DNA from: Phycisphaerae bacterium
GTDB lineage: Bacteria; Planctomycetota; Phycisphaerae; Phycisphaerales; SM1A02
Length of the DNA: 64,000 nt
Direction of reading: 5' to 3'
NCBI GenBank assembly: GCA_016795065.1
Contig: JAEUIU010000086.1
Location: forward strand, 1 to 64,000
A model generated the notes under the pieces. It saw only the letters and a program-made list of their open reading frames with translations. It was not told the origin of the DNA and did no database searches. This document shows, in pieces, positions 52,062 to 61,308 of the stretch. A program made the translations under genes and the position numbers. How positions within the stretch are numbered: the stretch's first letter is position 1; each line of letters opens with the position of its first letter.

Positions 52062-53311
52062 GTCGCCCCTCCGATCCGGGCCGGGACGGCCTTCGCGGTC
52101 GAGGTGCCATCCTCCGCCTCCGACCTGGTGGCAAGGAGTGTCTCCAACTGGGTCGCGACCAGGTGCCACGCTCCCTCGGGGGCGATCGACGGGGCGGCCC
52201 GATCGGGGTGGACGGCGACGATCACCGCCCGGTCGCGATCGGCTTCGGGCAGATGGGCCTGCTCATCTCGATCGGCGTCGAGGTCGACGGCCGCGAGCAT
52301 GGACATGAGCTTCTCGACGTGCCAATGACCGCGGCGGATCGGGGAGCGGCGCAACGAGAAGGAGGTGTCGGCGTGGCCGTGAAGGGCCATGCCGAGAATC
52401 GTGAGGCCAACCTCGTAGCCTTGCTTGGCGGCGAGGGCGATGACCGAGGCAGCGATGGCGATGGCCCGCTCCTCGAGGTCGCGGGCGTTCGGCCCGTTCT
52501 CGGCCACCCGAAGGCGCGCCGTCGCCGTCCGTAGGTTCAGGACGACCCGCACGCGCGGCGGCGTCGAACTGCTTCGTTCGATGCTGACGATCCCCTGCCC
52601 CATCGCCACCCGCTTCCAGGCGATCTGTCGCACGCTGTCCCCCGGCCGATACTCGCGCACGCCGAAATAGTCCTCGCCCGGGCCGGGACGCGAACTGAGC
52701 TTGAAGCCGCCCAAGCCGCCGCGGGTGAGCGAAGAGAGGAGATCATCGCGCAGCGGAAGGACGCGGGGATGGACGAGGAACTCGGTCCGCTGGTCGAAGG
52801 TGACGCTCTTGCGAACGAGGCCGAAGGGGAATGTCGTCCAGATCCGGAACCGATCGAAGAGGAAGCGACCGCGACGCTCGGGGAAGAAGACGACCTCGCC
52901 GTGAACGGTGTCGCCCGGACCGACGTGCAGCACCCAACCGTCGGCGGGCCGGGCAGCCGATTGCCACGCCGCACAGCCAGCATGAACCGGGTCGTCGGTG
53001 GACGGTGTGGTTCGGACCGCCCGCTCTTCCATGTGGAGGTTGAATACCGGCCACCAGCGGCTGCGGTTGGTGACGGCGTAACGGACGACCAACGGTTCAC
53101 CGACGACGGCTCGCCGCGGGTCGAAGCGCGTCCCGCGAATACCCATCAGCATGCCGCCGCTGACGATGCCGCTGATGAGGACGCCGGCGAGCATCGCTCC
53201 GAAGACCCAGACCAGCAGGTTGTTGGGCCGGTTGGCCGCCGCGACGCCCACGAACAGCGTGAGGGCGACGTAGAGGATGCCAGGGAGATGCAGGTGGTAG
53301 CGGCGACGCAC
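52058..53311 (-). CDS. DUF58 membrane protein
   Basis: A 417-residue protein with two N-terminal membrane helices (residues about 10-55) and a beta/VWA-like body. The DUF58 signature GPGEDYFGVREYRPGDSVRQ, then IAWKRVA, is well conserved. These proteins are partners of MoxR ATPases and transglutaminases in poorly understood envelope systems. The GTG start at 53311 lies 18 bases after the lipoprotein stop. The 3' end overlaps the transglutaminase gene, confirming a coupled unit. Confidence 0.9.
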   Translation of the reverse strand: MRRRYHLHLPGILYVALTLFVGVAAANRPNNLLVWVFGAMLAGVLISGIVSGGMLMGIRGTRFDPRRAVVGEPLVVRYAVTNRSRWWPVFNLHMEERAVRTTPSTDDPVHAGCAAWQSAARPADGWVLHVGPGDTVHGEVVFFPERRGRFLFDRFRIWTTFPFGLVRKSVTFDQRTEFLVHPRVLPLRDDLLSSLTRGGLGGFKLSSRPGPGEDYFGVREYRPGDSVRQIAWKRVAMGQGIVSIERSSSTPPRVRVVLNLRTATARLRVAENGPNARDLEERAIAIAASVIALAAKQGYEVGLTILGMALHGHADTSFSLRRSPIRRGHWHVEKLMSMLAAVDLDADRDEQAHLPEADRDRAVIVAVHPDRAAPSIAPEGAWHLVATQLETLLATRSEAEDGTSTAKAVPARIGGAT

Positions 53312-53329
53312 GGGGTCAGAAGGGAACGG

Positions 53330-53836
53330 CTATCGGTATCGCTTCGCTTCGTCGACGACCGAGGATCCGCTCGGCATCGAACCGATGTTGCCGTTCCAGA
53401 GATCGTTCGTGCCGGGTCCACGATCCGTTCCCGGTGCAAGCAAGATCAGGAGCGATTGTCCGCCCTGCAGGCGACCGATGTACTCGGCCCGGCCCGCCCC
53501 GCGCCGCTCGGCGACGATGAGCCAGTCCTCGTCGGTCCAGCCTGCACCGAAGGCGTCGAGCTTGATCGAGAAGCTCCCGTCGGCCTGGGAGACGCCGTTG
53601 CCGACGACCTCTCGGCCGGGTGACAGCGGGTCACGGGTCACCGAGATAGCCGCCCCACCGATGGGCTCGCCGCCGCCGGCCGAGCTACTGGAGTTGACCC
53701 ATTGGATGAAGCTTGAGTCGCCACGCAGGACGCGCCCCTTGATCGTGCCGTTGGAGCAACCGGCGAGGAGGACCGCGACAGCACCGGCACATCCGAGCGT
53801 CACGCGGGTGCGAAGGGTGAAGGAAGTCGTGTTCAT
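53330..53836 (-). CDS. Lipoprotein with carboxypeptidase-regulatory-like fold
   Basis: A 168-residue lipoprotein. The signal is MNTTSFTLRTRVTLGC then AGAVAVLLAGC, with a good lipobox (LAGC, Cys near 26). The mature part starts SNGTIKGRVLRGD and includes GGAAISVTRD and QADGSFSIKLD, which resemble the Ig-like carboxypeptidase regulatory fold. ATG 53836 overlaps the upstream gene's stop by four bases (ATGA), which fixes the start. As the second gene of the DUF2007-lipoprotein-DUF58-transglutaminase unit it may be a periplasmic subunit or substrate of that system. Confidence 0.75.
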   Translation of the reverse strand: MNTTSFTLRTRVTLGCAGAVAVLLAGCSNGTIKGRVLRGDSSFIQWVNSSSSAGGGEPIGGAAISVTRDPLSPGREVVGNGVSQADGSFSIKLDAFGAGWTDEDWLIVAERRGAGRAEYIGRLQGGQSLLILLAPGTDRGPGTNDLWNGNIGSMPSGSSVVDEAKRYR

Positions 53837-54366
53837 GATGCTCTTCGGAAGACCTCGATCAGGAAGCCGATGATCGCCAGGGCAATGCCAAGACCTGCGA
53901 TCACCAACAGGGAACGATTGAGCGAAGGGCCTTGGTAGGCACCGGTCTGTCGGCAGCCGCAGGGAGTACCGCCGCACCGGCCACGGTTCGGCGCACATGC
54001 TCCGCTCGAGCACGCCCCGTCTGAGTCGCTGTTGGGGTCGCTGTTGGGGTCACCATTCGGGTCGCCGACGTCGATGGCGTCCCAGTCAATGTCACTGGCC
54101 CGTTGGGGAAGGTCCTCAAGAAGCTCCCGGGCCTCGGCCTCGTCGCCGCGGGCGACGTGCACGGCGACGCCACGAGCCTTTCCCGTCGTGAGGTTGGGGA
54201 TGTTGGGCAGTTGACCCGCCCCAAACGTGTGAGCGGGAATGCCCGCTTCCTCGAGGACGATCACCAACGATCGCGCGGCAAACTCGTTGGGAGCCTCGCA
54301 GAGGATGACCAGATCGGCCCGGCTGGCATCACCGTGGACGTCTCCGTTGGCAGTGCGATTCCGCAT
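53833..54366 (-). CDS. DUF2007-like protein with Asp-rich/Cys-rich linker and C-terminal helix
   Basis: A 177-residue protein. Residues about 17-85 match the DUF2007 pattern of small signal-transducing-like proteins (LVILCEAPNEFAARSLVIVL, EEAGIPAHTF). Next come GDPNGDPNSDPNSDSD repeats and a Cys-rich stretch with six cysteines that could bind metal, and a single membrane helix at about 151-172. It is thus a tail-anchored protein with the DUF2007 domain in the cytoplasm. ATG 54366 is chosen because homology starts soon after it; longer readings are Cys/Arg-rich noise. Confidence 0.65.
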   Translation of the reverse strand: MRNRTANGDVHGDASRADLVILCEAPNEFAARSLVIVLEEAGIPAHTFGAGQLPNIPNLTTGKARGVAVHVARGDEAEARELLEDLPQRASDIDWDAIDVGDPNGDPNSDPNSDSDGACSSGACAPNRGRCGGTPCGCRQTGAYQGPSLNRSLLVIAGLGIALAIIGFLIEVFRRAS

Positions 54367-54466
54367 GAGGGCAGCGTACGCGGCGACTCGGACCAAAGCA
54401 GGCGTCGATCGGCAGATTTGGGGCCGGTCGACTCCAGCATGACAGGCTGCGCCCCCCCGCCGCACC

Positions 54467-55111
54467 TCACAGGTGTGGCATCGACCGCCGACGCCTGGGC
54501 CGTACCAACAGCGACAACAGCAGGCACGCCGCGCTCGGCGCCGGGATCGTTGAGAAGTACATGTTGTCGACGAAGACGGGGTCGATGGGCTCGCCAATCA
54601 GGTCTATTGCCTGCAAGCGATCGAACAGCAGTGTGGATGTGACGCCGCTGAAAAAATGTGGTCCACCGCCTCCAAGGTATCCCGTCTGTCCAACAAAGGT
54701 GTCGCCAAGGTAGAGCCGAAACTTCACATTACCCGGGTGATGAAACGCCACTGCCGTAATCGGTGAAGCGAATGTCGCCTCGATCATCGCCAGTCCGTTG
54801 ACGCCAGCACCGTCTAGGTACCCGCCAGCTGGACCCGTAACGTTCGGGTCATCGTCCGTGAAGTTGACACCGAGCGACAGATACTGGTCCGTCACAATCG
54901 TAAATGCCGGAACCTCAGTGAAGGTGATCGTGGTGAACGGGCCCGCCGCTGCGGTCCAGTTGTCGAAACTCTGGTAGACGGTGATGCCGGCTGAACAGGA
55001 GGCGTTGAGTGACAACGACAGCGCGGCCAGGGACGACGCGCCGAGCGTGATGAGGCTCGACGCGCCGCCTGTATGCCAGATGGATGGTGAAGACCGCCTG
55101 CGACGTCTCAT
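54467..55111 (-). CDS. PEP-CTERM-like secreted protein, copy 1
   Basis: A 214-residue exported protein. The N-terminus is an Arg-rich signal peptide (RRRRR, then SLITLGASSLAALSLSL). The centre is a beta domain with FTTITFTEVPAFTIVTDQYL and GYLGGGGPHFFSGV. The C-terminus reads IPAPSAACLLLSLLVRPRRRR, the PEP-CTERM layout of Pro motif, hydrophobic helix and basic tail, although with IPAP instead of VPEP. It predicts export and processing by an exosortase-type enzyme, which is not in the window. ATG 55111 has GAGGGAG eight bases upstream. It is a close paralogue of the next gene. Confidence 0.78.
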   Translation of the reverse strand: MRRRRRSSPSIWHTGGASSLITLGASSLAALSLSLNASCSAGITVYQSFDNWTAAAGPFTTITFTEVPAFTIVTDQYLSLGVNFTDDDPNVTGPAGGYLDGAGVNGLAMIEATFASPITAVAFHHPGNVKFRLYLGDTFVGQTGYLGGGGPHFFSGVTSTLLFDRLQAIDLIGEPIDPVFVDNMYFSTIPAPSAACLLLSLLVRPRRRRSMPHL

Positions 55112-55182
55112 GAATCACTCCCTCTGCATCACGACCCTCACACCTTCACCGAGGTCCCGCTTCGGGCAACCAGCCGACACAC

Positions 55183-55782
55183 CTATCGCCGACGTCTCGG
55201 CCGCACCAACAGCGACAACAGCACGCACGACGCGCCCGGGGCCGGGATCGTCGAGAAATACATGTTGTCGACGAAGACGGGGTCGATCGGATCGCTTAGC
55301 ACGTCCGTGACCTGCATCCTGTCGAACCATTGTGTCGAAACCACTCCACTGAAGAAGCTAGGGCCGCCACCCCCGAGATACCCTGTTTGCCCCACAAAGG
55401 TGTCGCCGAGATACAGGCGGAACTTCAGGAATCCAGGATGGTGGAACGCCACAGCCTTGATTGGCGACCCGAAGGTTCCCTCAATCATCGCAAGGCCGTT
55501 CACTCCAGCTCCATCAAGAAAGCCACCTGAAAGGCCCGTCACGTTCAGATCGTCATCAGTGAACTCTACACCTAGCGACAAGTACTGGTCGGTCACGATT
55601 GTGAACGCAGGAACCTCGGTAAACGTGATCGTGGTGAATTGATTCGCTGCGGTGCTCCAAGTGTCAATGCTGCTATACGTCGTCAGACCTCCCAATGACG
55701 GTGACGTCCAACCAATCGCCACTCCCGCAGTAACAACGCTTGCGCCCAAGTATGGCCGTCTTGCAAGAGTTACGAGCTTCAT
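55183..55782 (-). CDS. PEP-CTERM-like secreted protein, copy 2
   Basis: A 199-residue protein, paralogous to the gene at 54467. The N-terminal signal (MKLVTLARRPYLGASVVTAG) differs, but the core FTTITFTEVPAFTIVTDQYL and LGDTFVGQTGYLGGGG is nearly identical, and the C-terminus is IPAPGASCVLLSLLVRPRRRR. ATG 55782 is chosen because the signal peptide starts there; longer readings are not signal-like. The pair arose by tandem duplication. The core may be a carbohydrate-binding or adhesive sandwich, but no known family is clear. Confidence 0.78.
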   Translation of the reverse strand: MKLVTLARRPYLGASVVTAGVAIGWTSPSLGGLTTYSSIDTWSTAANQFTTITFTEVPAFTIVTDQYLSLGVEFTDDDLNVTGLSGGFLDGAGVNGLAMIEGTFGSPIKAVAFHHPGFLKFRLYLGDTFVGQTGYLGGGGPSFFSGVVSTQWFDRMQVTDVLSDPIDPVFVDNMYFSTIPAPGASCVLLSLLVRPRRRR

Positions 55783-55937
55783 GCCCCACCCCCGGACGAA
55801 TTCGTCAGTCCGAAAATCTTGGTGCACATCGCGGTGAGATCCTCTGGCGCAACCGACAAGCCCCACACAGCGAATGCATCTAATGAGGGAAAGCCCAGCG
55901 ACTGCACGGCTAGCTCAAGAGTCATTCCATTCTGGCT

Positions 55938-56969
55938 TTAGCCCAAACTCACTTGAGCTGACTGAGCCATTGCTCCGGAACAGTTCGGGATCTCTGGAGG
56001 CTCGCACACACACGACGCACCCCAAGCCCCTAGCAAGATCGCGAGATCAGAGGCTCCAACGTTACCGTTTGAGTCGAGATCGGGACCTGTTGAACAGAGC
56101 GGACCGACACCCCAGTCGCCAAGCAAAATCGCAACATCACTCGCATTTACCAGTCCGTTGAGATCAAGGTCGCCAGTGCACTCGAATGGCAGGGGTCGGA
56201 CGAGAGCGGCTCTCTGCGCGCCCTCACACACAACTGTCCCAATCAGCCACCCAGCGCGATTTATCTCGTGCGCAGCAACCACCTGGCTTGCAAGGGGAGA
56301 GAGTAGAGAGTTGATCGTGGCCACCGACCATCCCCCAGCAAGATTCCGCGTCCAGAGCAGGCCAATGCTGTTTTCTGCATCCCTTCCCACCACCCGAACC
56401 ACTCCGTCGCACGTTCGCTCTTGAATGCCGAGCGCCTCGGTGTTCACTACGCCGTACCCCCCGATCGCCCCAAGATCGACCGGTTCAGACCAGTCATCCT
56501 CCCAGTACAGCGCATGGGTTCGACACTGGTTACCGACCGGATAGAGCCGGTATCCGACCAAGGACCCGAAGTCGTTGCGGTCGGTGACGCGAGAGGCGTC
56601 GGTGGACGGAACGAACTCCGGGGGAAGTGCCGCGAGTGAGCTTGAACCTGCTTCCCACGTCGCTGGGTCGTATGACGGGTTGCATTGCTCTGCTTGGCTG
56701 CCACAGTCGACGATGAAACCGCTCACTGGAATGGCCGCGTTGGAGGTGCTCCCTGGGTGCTTGCAACAGCGAGGGCGTAGGACTCCTCGGCGAATACGGG
56801 TTCGAGCTGGCTCACACAGGCTGGCTCCTATTTCCCTCCCGTCAAGCCCGTCCGCACACCGGAGGAGCGGATTCTTTGACATCATCGAAACGAGCCTCTC
56901 GTATTCGCGCCGGGCAGGCTCAGTGGGAGATCCTTCATCCCACCGTACGGAAATCGGCGCTCCGTTCAA
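55938..56969 (-). pseudogene. Dockerin-like protein, probably 5'-truncated
   Basis: A 343-residue reading that lacks a signal peptide although its C-terminus is the dockerin-like doublet seen in exported neighbours (LDLNGLVNASDVAILLGDWG and DSNGNVGASDLAILLGAWG). The middle has repeats around DLGAIGGYGVVNTEALG and GLLWTRNLAGGWSVATINSL, resembling HAF-type beta repeats. The only start is TTG 56969, and the same frame stays open upstream into the end of the neighbouring gene without another usual start codon. The first 60 residues look non-native. I infer loss of the original 5' end, but expression from TTG cannot be excluded. Confidence 0.5.
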
Positions 56970-57019
56970 CGCGTCGTTTCCAAAAAAGAAACTTGCTGTG
57001 ACCGGACCGCTGACTTTGG

Positions 57020-58450
57020 CTACGAATGCCCGATCGCCGCTCGATACTCGTCGATCGCCGCGAGGAGGCCGCTGGCATACTTGGGCCCGAACGCGCCGGT
57101 GTGGAGGAGGACGCGCCAGTCACTGACCTGGTCGCGATCGATCGTGACAACGCTCCCCAGTCCCAGTTGGGTGGCGATCTGCGGCGTGTTGATGAGCTTC
57201 GCCTCAACCGCGTTGCCGGAGAGCCGGCAGACCTCGAACCAGAGGTGTTCGCGGCCGCGGTTGGCGTCGTCGGGGTTGGAGAAGGGTGCCTTTACGAGGA
57301 AGGTCGGCGGCGAGATCGATTCGCCGTGGCGCATCGCATCAAGCGATGCCCGATCGGCGGCGGCAAAAGCGGTGGCGAAGTCGGTCCAGGTCGCCCGCGC
57401 TCGTCGAGCGAGTTGTTCGGTCGAGCGCTCGGGGAGGTAGATCGCTGCGCGGTCCTCTTCCAGTTGCGAGATCGCCCGCTCGGGCCACGACCAGATTTTT
57501 CGGTAGCTCCCCTTGGGCTCGGCGTCGCAGAGAACGGCCCGCACACCCATCAGCGGGTTCATCGCGCCTGGCTCGTTCGCAGCCATGCGGTCGGGCATAG
57601 AGCCAACGCTTCCGGGGCTCAGGAAGGAGACGACCTCTTGCCAGGGCCGGAATGCGACGCGGAGGTTCTCACCGATCACGGCCACCGAGTCGGGACTCGG
57701 CAGCGGACCGATGACAGCGAGTGCGGCTGTCCCGTTGAGGAGCGTCACCGCGGCGCTCACGTGCTTGCCGGGGACCTCGATGATCTCAAGTTCCGGCTTG
57801 CCGCATCGCCAGAGTCCGACGGTGTAGAGCCAGATGCGGTCGTCGGAAGAGATGTTCTCAGACTGACCGACGGCATGGATGCGCCACAAGACCTCTTCGG
57901 TCGCCGCCGGATCGTCGGCGAGAAAGAGGAGTTCGATTTCGGACCGCACGAACCACTGCCGCGTCATCCCGTCGAGCACCGCCGGCATGGTCTCGAAGGA
58001 GCCGGCGAGGAGACGCATCAGCGCGATGTAGTCATCGAGCGGGGCGCGATCGGAGAGGAGCGACTCGCAGCCGACGACCCAGCGGCACTCGGCCAGCCGC
58101 GCGTCGGGAAGGTCGTCGGGGCCGATCGCTCGGGCCCGCTCGCCCCACACGATCAACGGTGCAGCGAGGCCGGGCACCGAAAGCACCCGGTTCCACTCAA
58201 TGGAGTCGTCCTCTGGCTCGAGTTCCTCCAGAACGCCGATCGGCTCTCCCACGAAGTTCGAGAAGGCCTGAAGCACCTCGTCGGCGGTGGGAAGGCTAGG
58301 GCCGGGAACGAGTCCGATGATGGAGGTCGGAAAGACCTGTCCCAACTGCCACGCGTCGTGTCCGCCAGCGAGGAGACGATTCTCCGAGCCACGGGGATCC
58401 TGCGAAGCTCGGTCCGCCGGGGGATGTTCAGAGTGGGAATGATCGCTCAC
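57020..58450 (-). CDS. DUF4026/DUF2314-like protein
   Basis: A 476-residue cytoplasmic protein. The C-terminal 100 residues match DUF2314 (FLVKAPFSNPDDANRGREHL, then WFEVCRLSGNAVEAKLINTP and VTIDRDQVSDW). The larger N-terminal part resembles DUF4026, a frequent partner. Function is unknown; related proteins are sometimes near toxin or immunity genes, but none is seen here. No signal or membrane segment is present. Confidence 0.7.
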   Translation of the reverse strand: MSDHSHSEHPPADRASQDPRGSENRLLAGGHDAWQLGQVFPTSIIGLVPGPSLPTADEVLQAFSNFVGEPIGVLEELEPEDDSIEWNRVLSVPGLAAPLIVWGERARAIGPDDLPDARLAECRWVVGCESLLSDRAPLDDYIALMRLLAGSFETMPAVLDGMTRQWFVRSEIELLFLADDPAATEEVLWRIHAVGQSENISSDDRIWLYTVGLWRCGKPELEIIEVPGKHVSAAVTLLNGTAALAVIGPLPSPDSVAVIGENLRVAFRPWQEVVSFLSPGSVGSMPDRMAANEPGAMNPLMGVRAVLCDAEPKGSYRKIWSWPERAISQLEEDRAAIYLPERSTEQLARRARATWTDFATAFAAADRASLDAMRHGESISPPTFLVKAPFSNPDDANRGREHLWFEVCRLSGNAVEAKLINTPQIATQLGLGSVVTIDRDQVSDWRVLLHTGAFGPKYASGLLAAIDEYRAAIGHS

Positions 58451-58857
58451 GTGCTTCCGCCTTGATGCACTCGAACCGATGCCAACCAGAGTTGGCTCTA
58501 GCAGCCCGTGGCGAAAGTCATTTGGGCTGCGGACGAAGGGAAAGGCTGATTTCTTCGTCGCCGCAACTCGCTCGTATCGCTGCGGATACTGCTTCGTTGC
58601 AGCTTCTCGAACTCTGCCTTTCCCTCCGCCCTCGCTTCCAAAGCACTTTCACCACGGGCTTCTGGCTGTACGACCAGATGTTGGGCCGTGCGCAGTCGCA
58701 CGACGCAACTCTTCTACGGTCGAGATCGAATGTAGATCCGATTCAACGGTAGGAAACCACCGCATTCACATTTCGTGTGAAGATTTGACGACGGTGACGC
58801 AAAGTGCGCACGTTGCCATCTGGTCGAGGGGGCTGTGGGCAAGATCGACGAGCTCCG
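58451..58857. other. Intergenic region without a gene
   Basis: About 400 bases between divergent genes. I find only two small symmetric elements: GCCAAC/GTTGGC around 58479-58494 and the hairpin TTCACA-TTTCG-TGTGAA at 58765-58781. Visually the base composition is less GC-rich than the neighbouring genes. No open frame here has convincing codon use or a ribosome-binding site. Confidence 0.4.
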
Positions 58858-59907
58858 ATGCAGCGTTCACCCTCCGAACAACCGCCAAGCTTGAGCGACA
58901 CGACACGCGCGCCTGCACCGAACTCGGCTGTTCCCTATTGCCTGGGTTGCGGCTACGAACGGATCGGCATCGAGTCCGCCACGGCGTGCCCGGAGTGCGG
59001 CACGGTCACAGCGGACGACGTGCACGATGAGGCGTTGATGCGATTCCGGAATCCGCTGCAACGAGCGCTTGCCGAGTCGCGCGGTCGGGTCCCGCTCGGC
59101 TGGTGGTGCCTGCTCTCACCCGACCATCGCCTGGCGGCTCGCGTTCAACTCGTGAAGTGGTTGACGCTGAGTACCTTAGCGCTTCTCCTCTTCTTCGCCG
59201 GAGGCGCCCACATTCGCCTTTGGTTCGCGGCTCATCCGATCCGAGTCGTTACGAGGGCGACCGAGGAGTCCAACGGGACCGAGGCTGTCCTCATCGACAA
59301 TGCCATCCTGAGTGGGCTCCTGCCAGGAGACCTCGGCTGGGCCCGGACACCAGGCGCACGCCCCTTCCCCTACACCTTCCCGGTTGGCCAACCACCGTCG
59401 ATCCCGCGACTTGAGTTGGTGAAGCCGGACTGGACGCCGTTCTTCATCGCCTCGGTGACATGGGCCGCCTGCCTTCCCTCGGCGGGGCTCCTCGGCCTAA
59501 GGTTCATTCTCTTTCCGCTCGCCCTGCGGGTCTCGCGACGGAGCTTGAGCGACGCGACCCGCCAGGCCGCCGGCGTGGCCGCCGACGCCACCGTCGCCTC
59601 GGCTGCCATCACCTGCACGACCACCACGATCGGCTGGGCGACCCTGACGTTTCTCTTGAGCTCGGTGCTGCCCAACGCCTCGGCGATGGCCATCGTCCGC
59701 AGCAATCCGATCTCGATCCTCGGCCTGCTGCTCCTCCTGCCGCCCTTGCTTGTCTCCGTCGTCGTCTGGCACGATCGCGCCCGCCGCGTCTTCGCCTGGC
59801 CGAAGCTCGCCGCGGTCATGACCTTCGTGAGCTACTTCATCGGCGTGGCCTTGGCGATCGGGGCGATCGCCGCGACGTTCAGCATTGCGGTGCGGGTCTT
59901 GGCGTAG
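58858..59907 (+). CDS. Zinc-ribbon multi-pass membrane protein
   Basis: A 349-residue protein. A cytoplasmic zinc ribbon lies at about 30-50 (YCLGCGYERIGIESATACPE, then CG), followed by five to six membrane helices, the first around residues 105-125. The ribbon resembles the C-terminal ribbon of the VanZ-like protein at 15135, so both may belong to the same planctomycete group of ribbon-plus-membrane proteins. ATG 58858 follows CGACGAGCTCC, a weak site; an upstream in-frame start at 58804 is possible. The role is unknown. Confidence 0.65.
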   Translation: MQRSPSEQPPSLSDTTRAPAPNSAVPYCLGCGYERIGIESATACPECGTVTADDVHDEALMRFRNPLQRALAESRGRVPLGWWCLLSPDHRLAARVQLVKWLTLSTLALLLFFAGGAHIRLWFAAHPIRVVTRATEESNGTEAVLIDNAILSGLLPGDLGWARTPGARPFPYTFPVGQPPSIPRLELVKPDWTPFFIASVTWAACLPSAGLLGLRFILFPLALRVSRRSLSDATRQAAGVAADATVASAAITCTTTTIGWATLTFLLSSVLPNASAMAIVRSNPISILGLLLLLPPLLVSVVVWHDRARRVFAWPKLAAVMTFVSYFIGVALAIGAIAATFSIAVRVLA

Positions 59908-59922
59908 GAATGCGCTCAGGGC

Positions 59923-61218
59923 CTACGCACTGCTGAGCGAACGGCGCATCAATTCCAAGGTCTTCAATTCGGCTTCCGCTTCGTCTTTGCGCCCGAGCTT
60001 CTGGAAGAGGTCTGCTCGTTGCAAGCGGAACACGGGCTGTCCCGGCTCGATCTCGACCGCCTTCTGAATTGCCTCGAGCGCCTCAGGGAAGCGTTCGAGC
60101 CGCTCCAACGCCGCGGCGAGGCCGGCCCACGCGGTGCAATTCCGCGCGTCAATGCGAACCGCCTCGTTGAAGTGCGATTCGGCCTTGTCGAGCTTCCGTT
60201 GGGACATGGCAAGCTGGCCACGCATGGTGATCACATCGCTTTCGCGCCCATGTCCCTCGATGCGCTCGGCCCCGCGCAAGTGCAGTTCCATTTCTTCGTA
60301 ACGGTCCTGGCGGAAAGCGATGCTTGCCAAGAGCAGCCGAGCCTCGATCGAGTTTGGTTCCGACGCCAGGGCTCGTCGGGCTTGGTCGGCGGCCTCGTCG
60401 CGGTGGCCAGCACGCATGAGTCGTGCCGCAAGGTCCAATCGCGGTCGTGCGTCGTTGGGCGAAAGCCGCACGAACCGCCGTCCGACGTCGATGGCCGAGC
60501 CCAGGAATCCGGCGTGATCGTAGAGCTCTGCCAGGAGGAAGTGTCCGGCGATCGATCGCGAGTAGTTGTCGAGCCATTCCTGAAGCCACCGCGCGGCTTC
60601 TTGTGGGTCCTTGGTGTTGCGCAGGCACGCGACCTTGACGAACATCGCCGCCTCGGAGCCCGGTTCGATCTCGAGGGCCCGATCGGCGTGATAGGAGGCT
60701 CGATCGAAGCGATCTTGGGCGACAAGCGCCTCGGCCATCAGGAGGTGGCCGTCGCAGTTGTTCGGCGCCACACGAAGGACGTGAGCGACATGCCGCTCGG
60801 CCGAGGTTGCGTCGTCGGTCTCAAGGCTCGCCCGCGCCAACACAAGTCGGTGATCGACGGCGTCGGGCTGCTGCTCGACCAGAGGGAGAAGATGCTCGAA
60901 GACCCCGGCCCAGTCCTTTCGGTTGCTGCACAGGACCCCACGCAGGATCGAGGCCGACTCCGCAGGCAGGCCCGCAGCGACGGCGGCATCCACCGCCGCA
61001 GCGGCCTCGTCGTCCCGGCCGGTCGAAATGAGGAGGTCCGCCCGGGACTCAAGCAAGCCGACCGCATTCGGTGTCCGTTTCAGGCCCTCGTCGAGCGTGC
61101 GCTCCGCCTCGCCATACCGCCCACGATCCATCCAGTATCGAACCAACTCCCGGCGCGCGTCGACATCCTCGGGATGGTCGCGCAGAATCGCCTTCAGCTC
61201 CTTGTCACGCGGCTTCAT
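59923..61218 (-). CDS. TPR-repeat protein
   Basis: A 431-residue cytoplasmic protein built of about ten TPR units. Clear examples are DARRELVRYWMDRGRYGEAE, EARLLLASIAFRQDRYEEME and NCTAWAGLAAALERLERFPE. It is expected to scaffold protein complexes. ATG 61218 has AAGGGGA seven bases upstream; a longer reading to 61293 has no comparable site. It ends 15 bases from the convergent membrane-protein gene. Confidence 0.85.
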   Translation of the reverse strand: MKPRDKELKAILRDHPEDVDARRELVRYWMDRGRYGEAERTLDEGLKRTPNAVGLLESRADLLISTGRDDEAAAAVDAAVAAGLPAESASILRGVLCSNRKDWAGVFEHLLPLVEQQPDAVDHRLVLARASLETDDATSAERHVAHVLRVAPNNCDGHLLMAEALVAQDRFDRASYHADRALEIEPGSEAAMFVKVACLRNTKDPQEAARWLQEWLDNYSRSIAGHFLLAELYDHAGFLGSAIDVGRRFVRLSPNDARPRLDLAARLMRAGHRDEAADQARRALASEPNSIEARLLLASIAFRQDRYEEMELHLRGAERIEGHGRESDVITMRGQLAMSQRKLDKAESHFNEAVRIDARNCTAWAGLAAALERLERFPEALEAIQKAVEIEPGQPVFRLQRADLFQKLGRKDEAEAELKTLELMRRSLSSA

Positions 61219-61308
61219 GCGTGTCCCCTTTCGAAGGCATGTTGAACCGACCCAACCCTGAATGCAGGCGTTCCCGCTCACCAGGAGCCCCACCGACGGA
61301 CGACTCGC

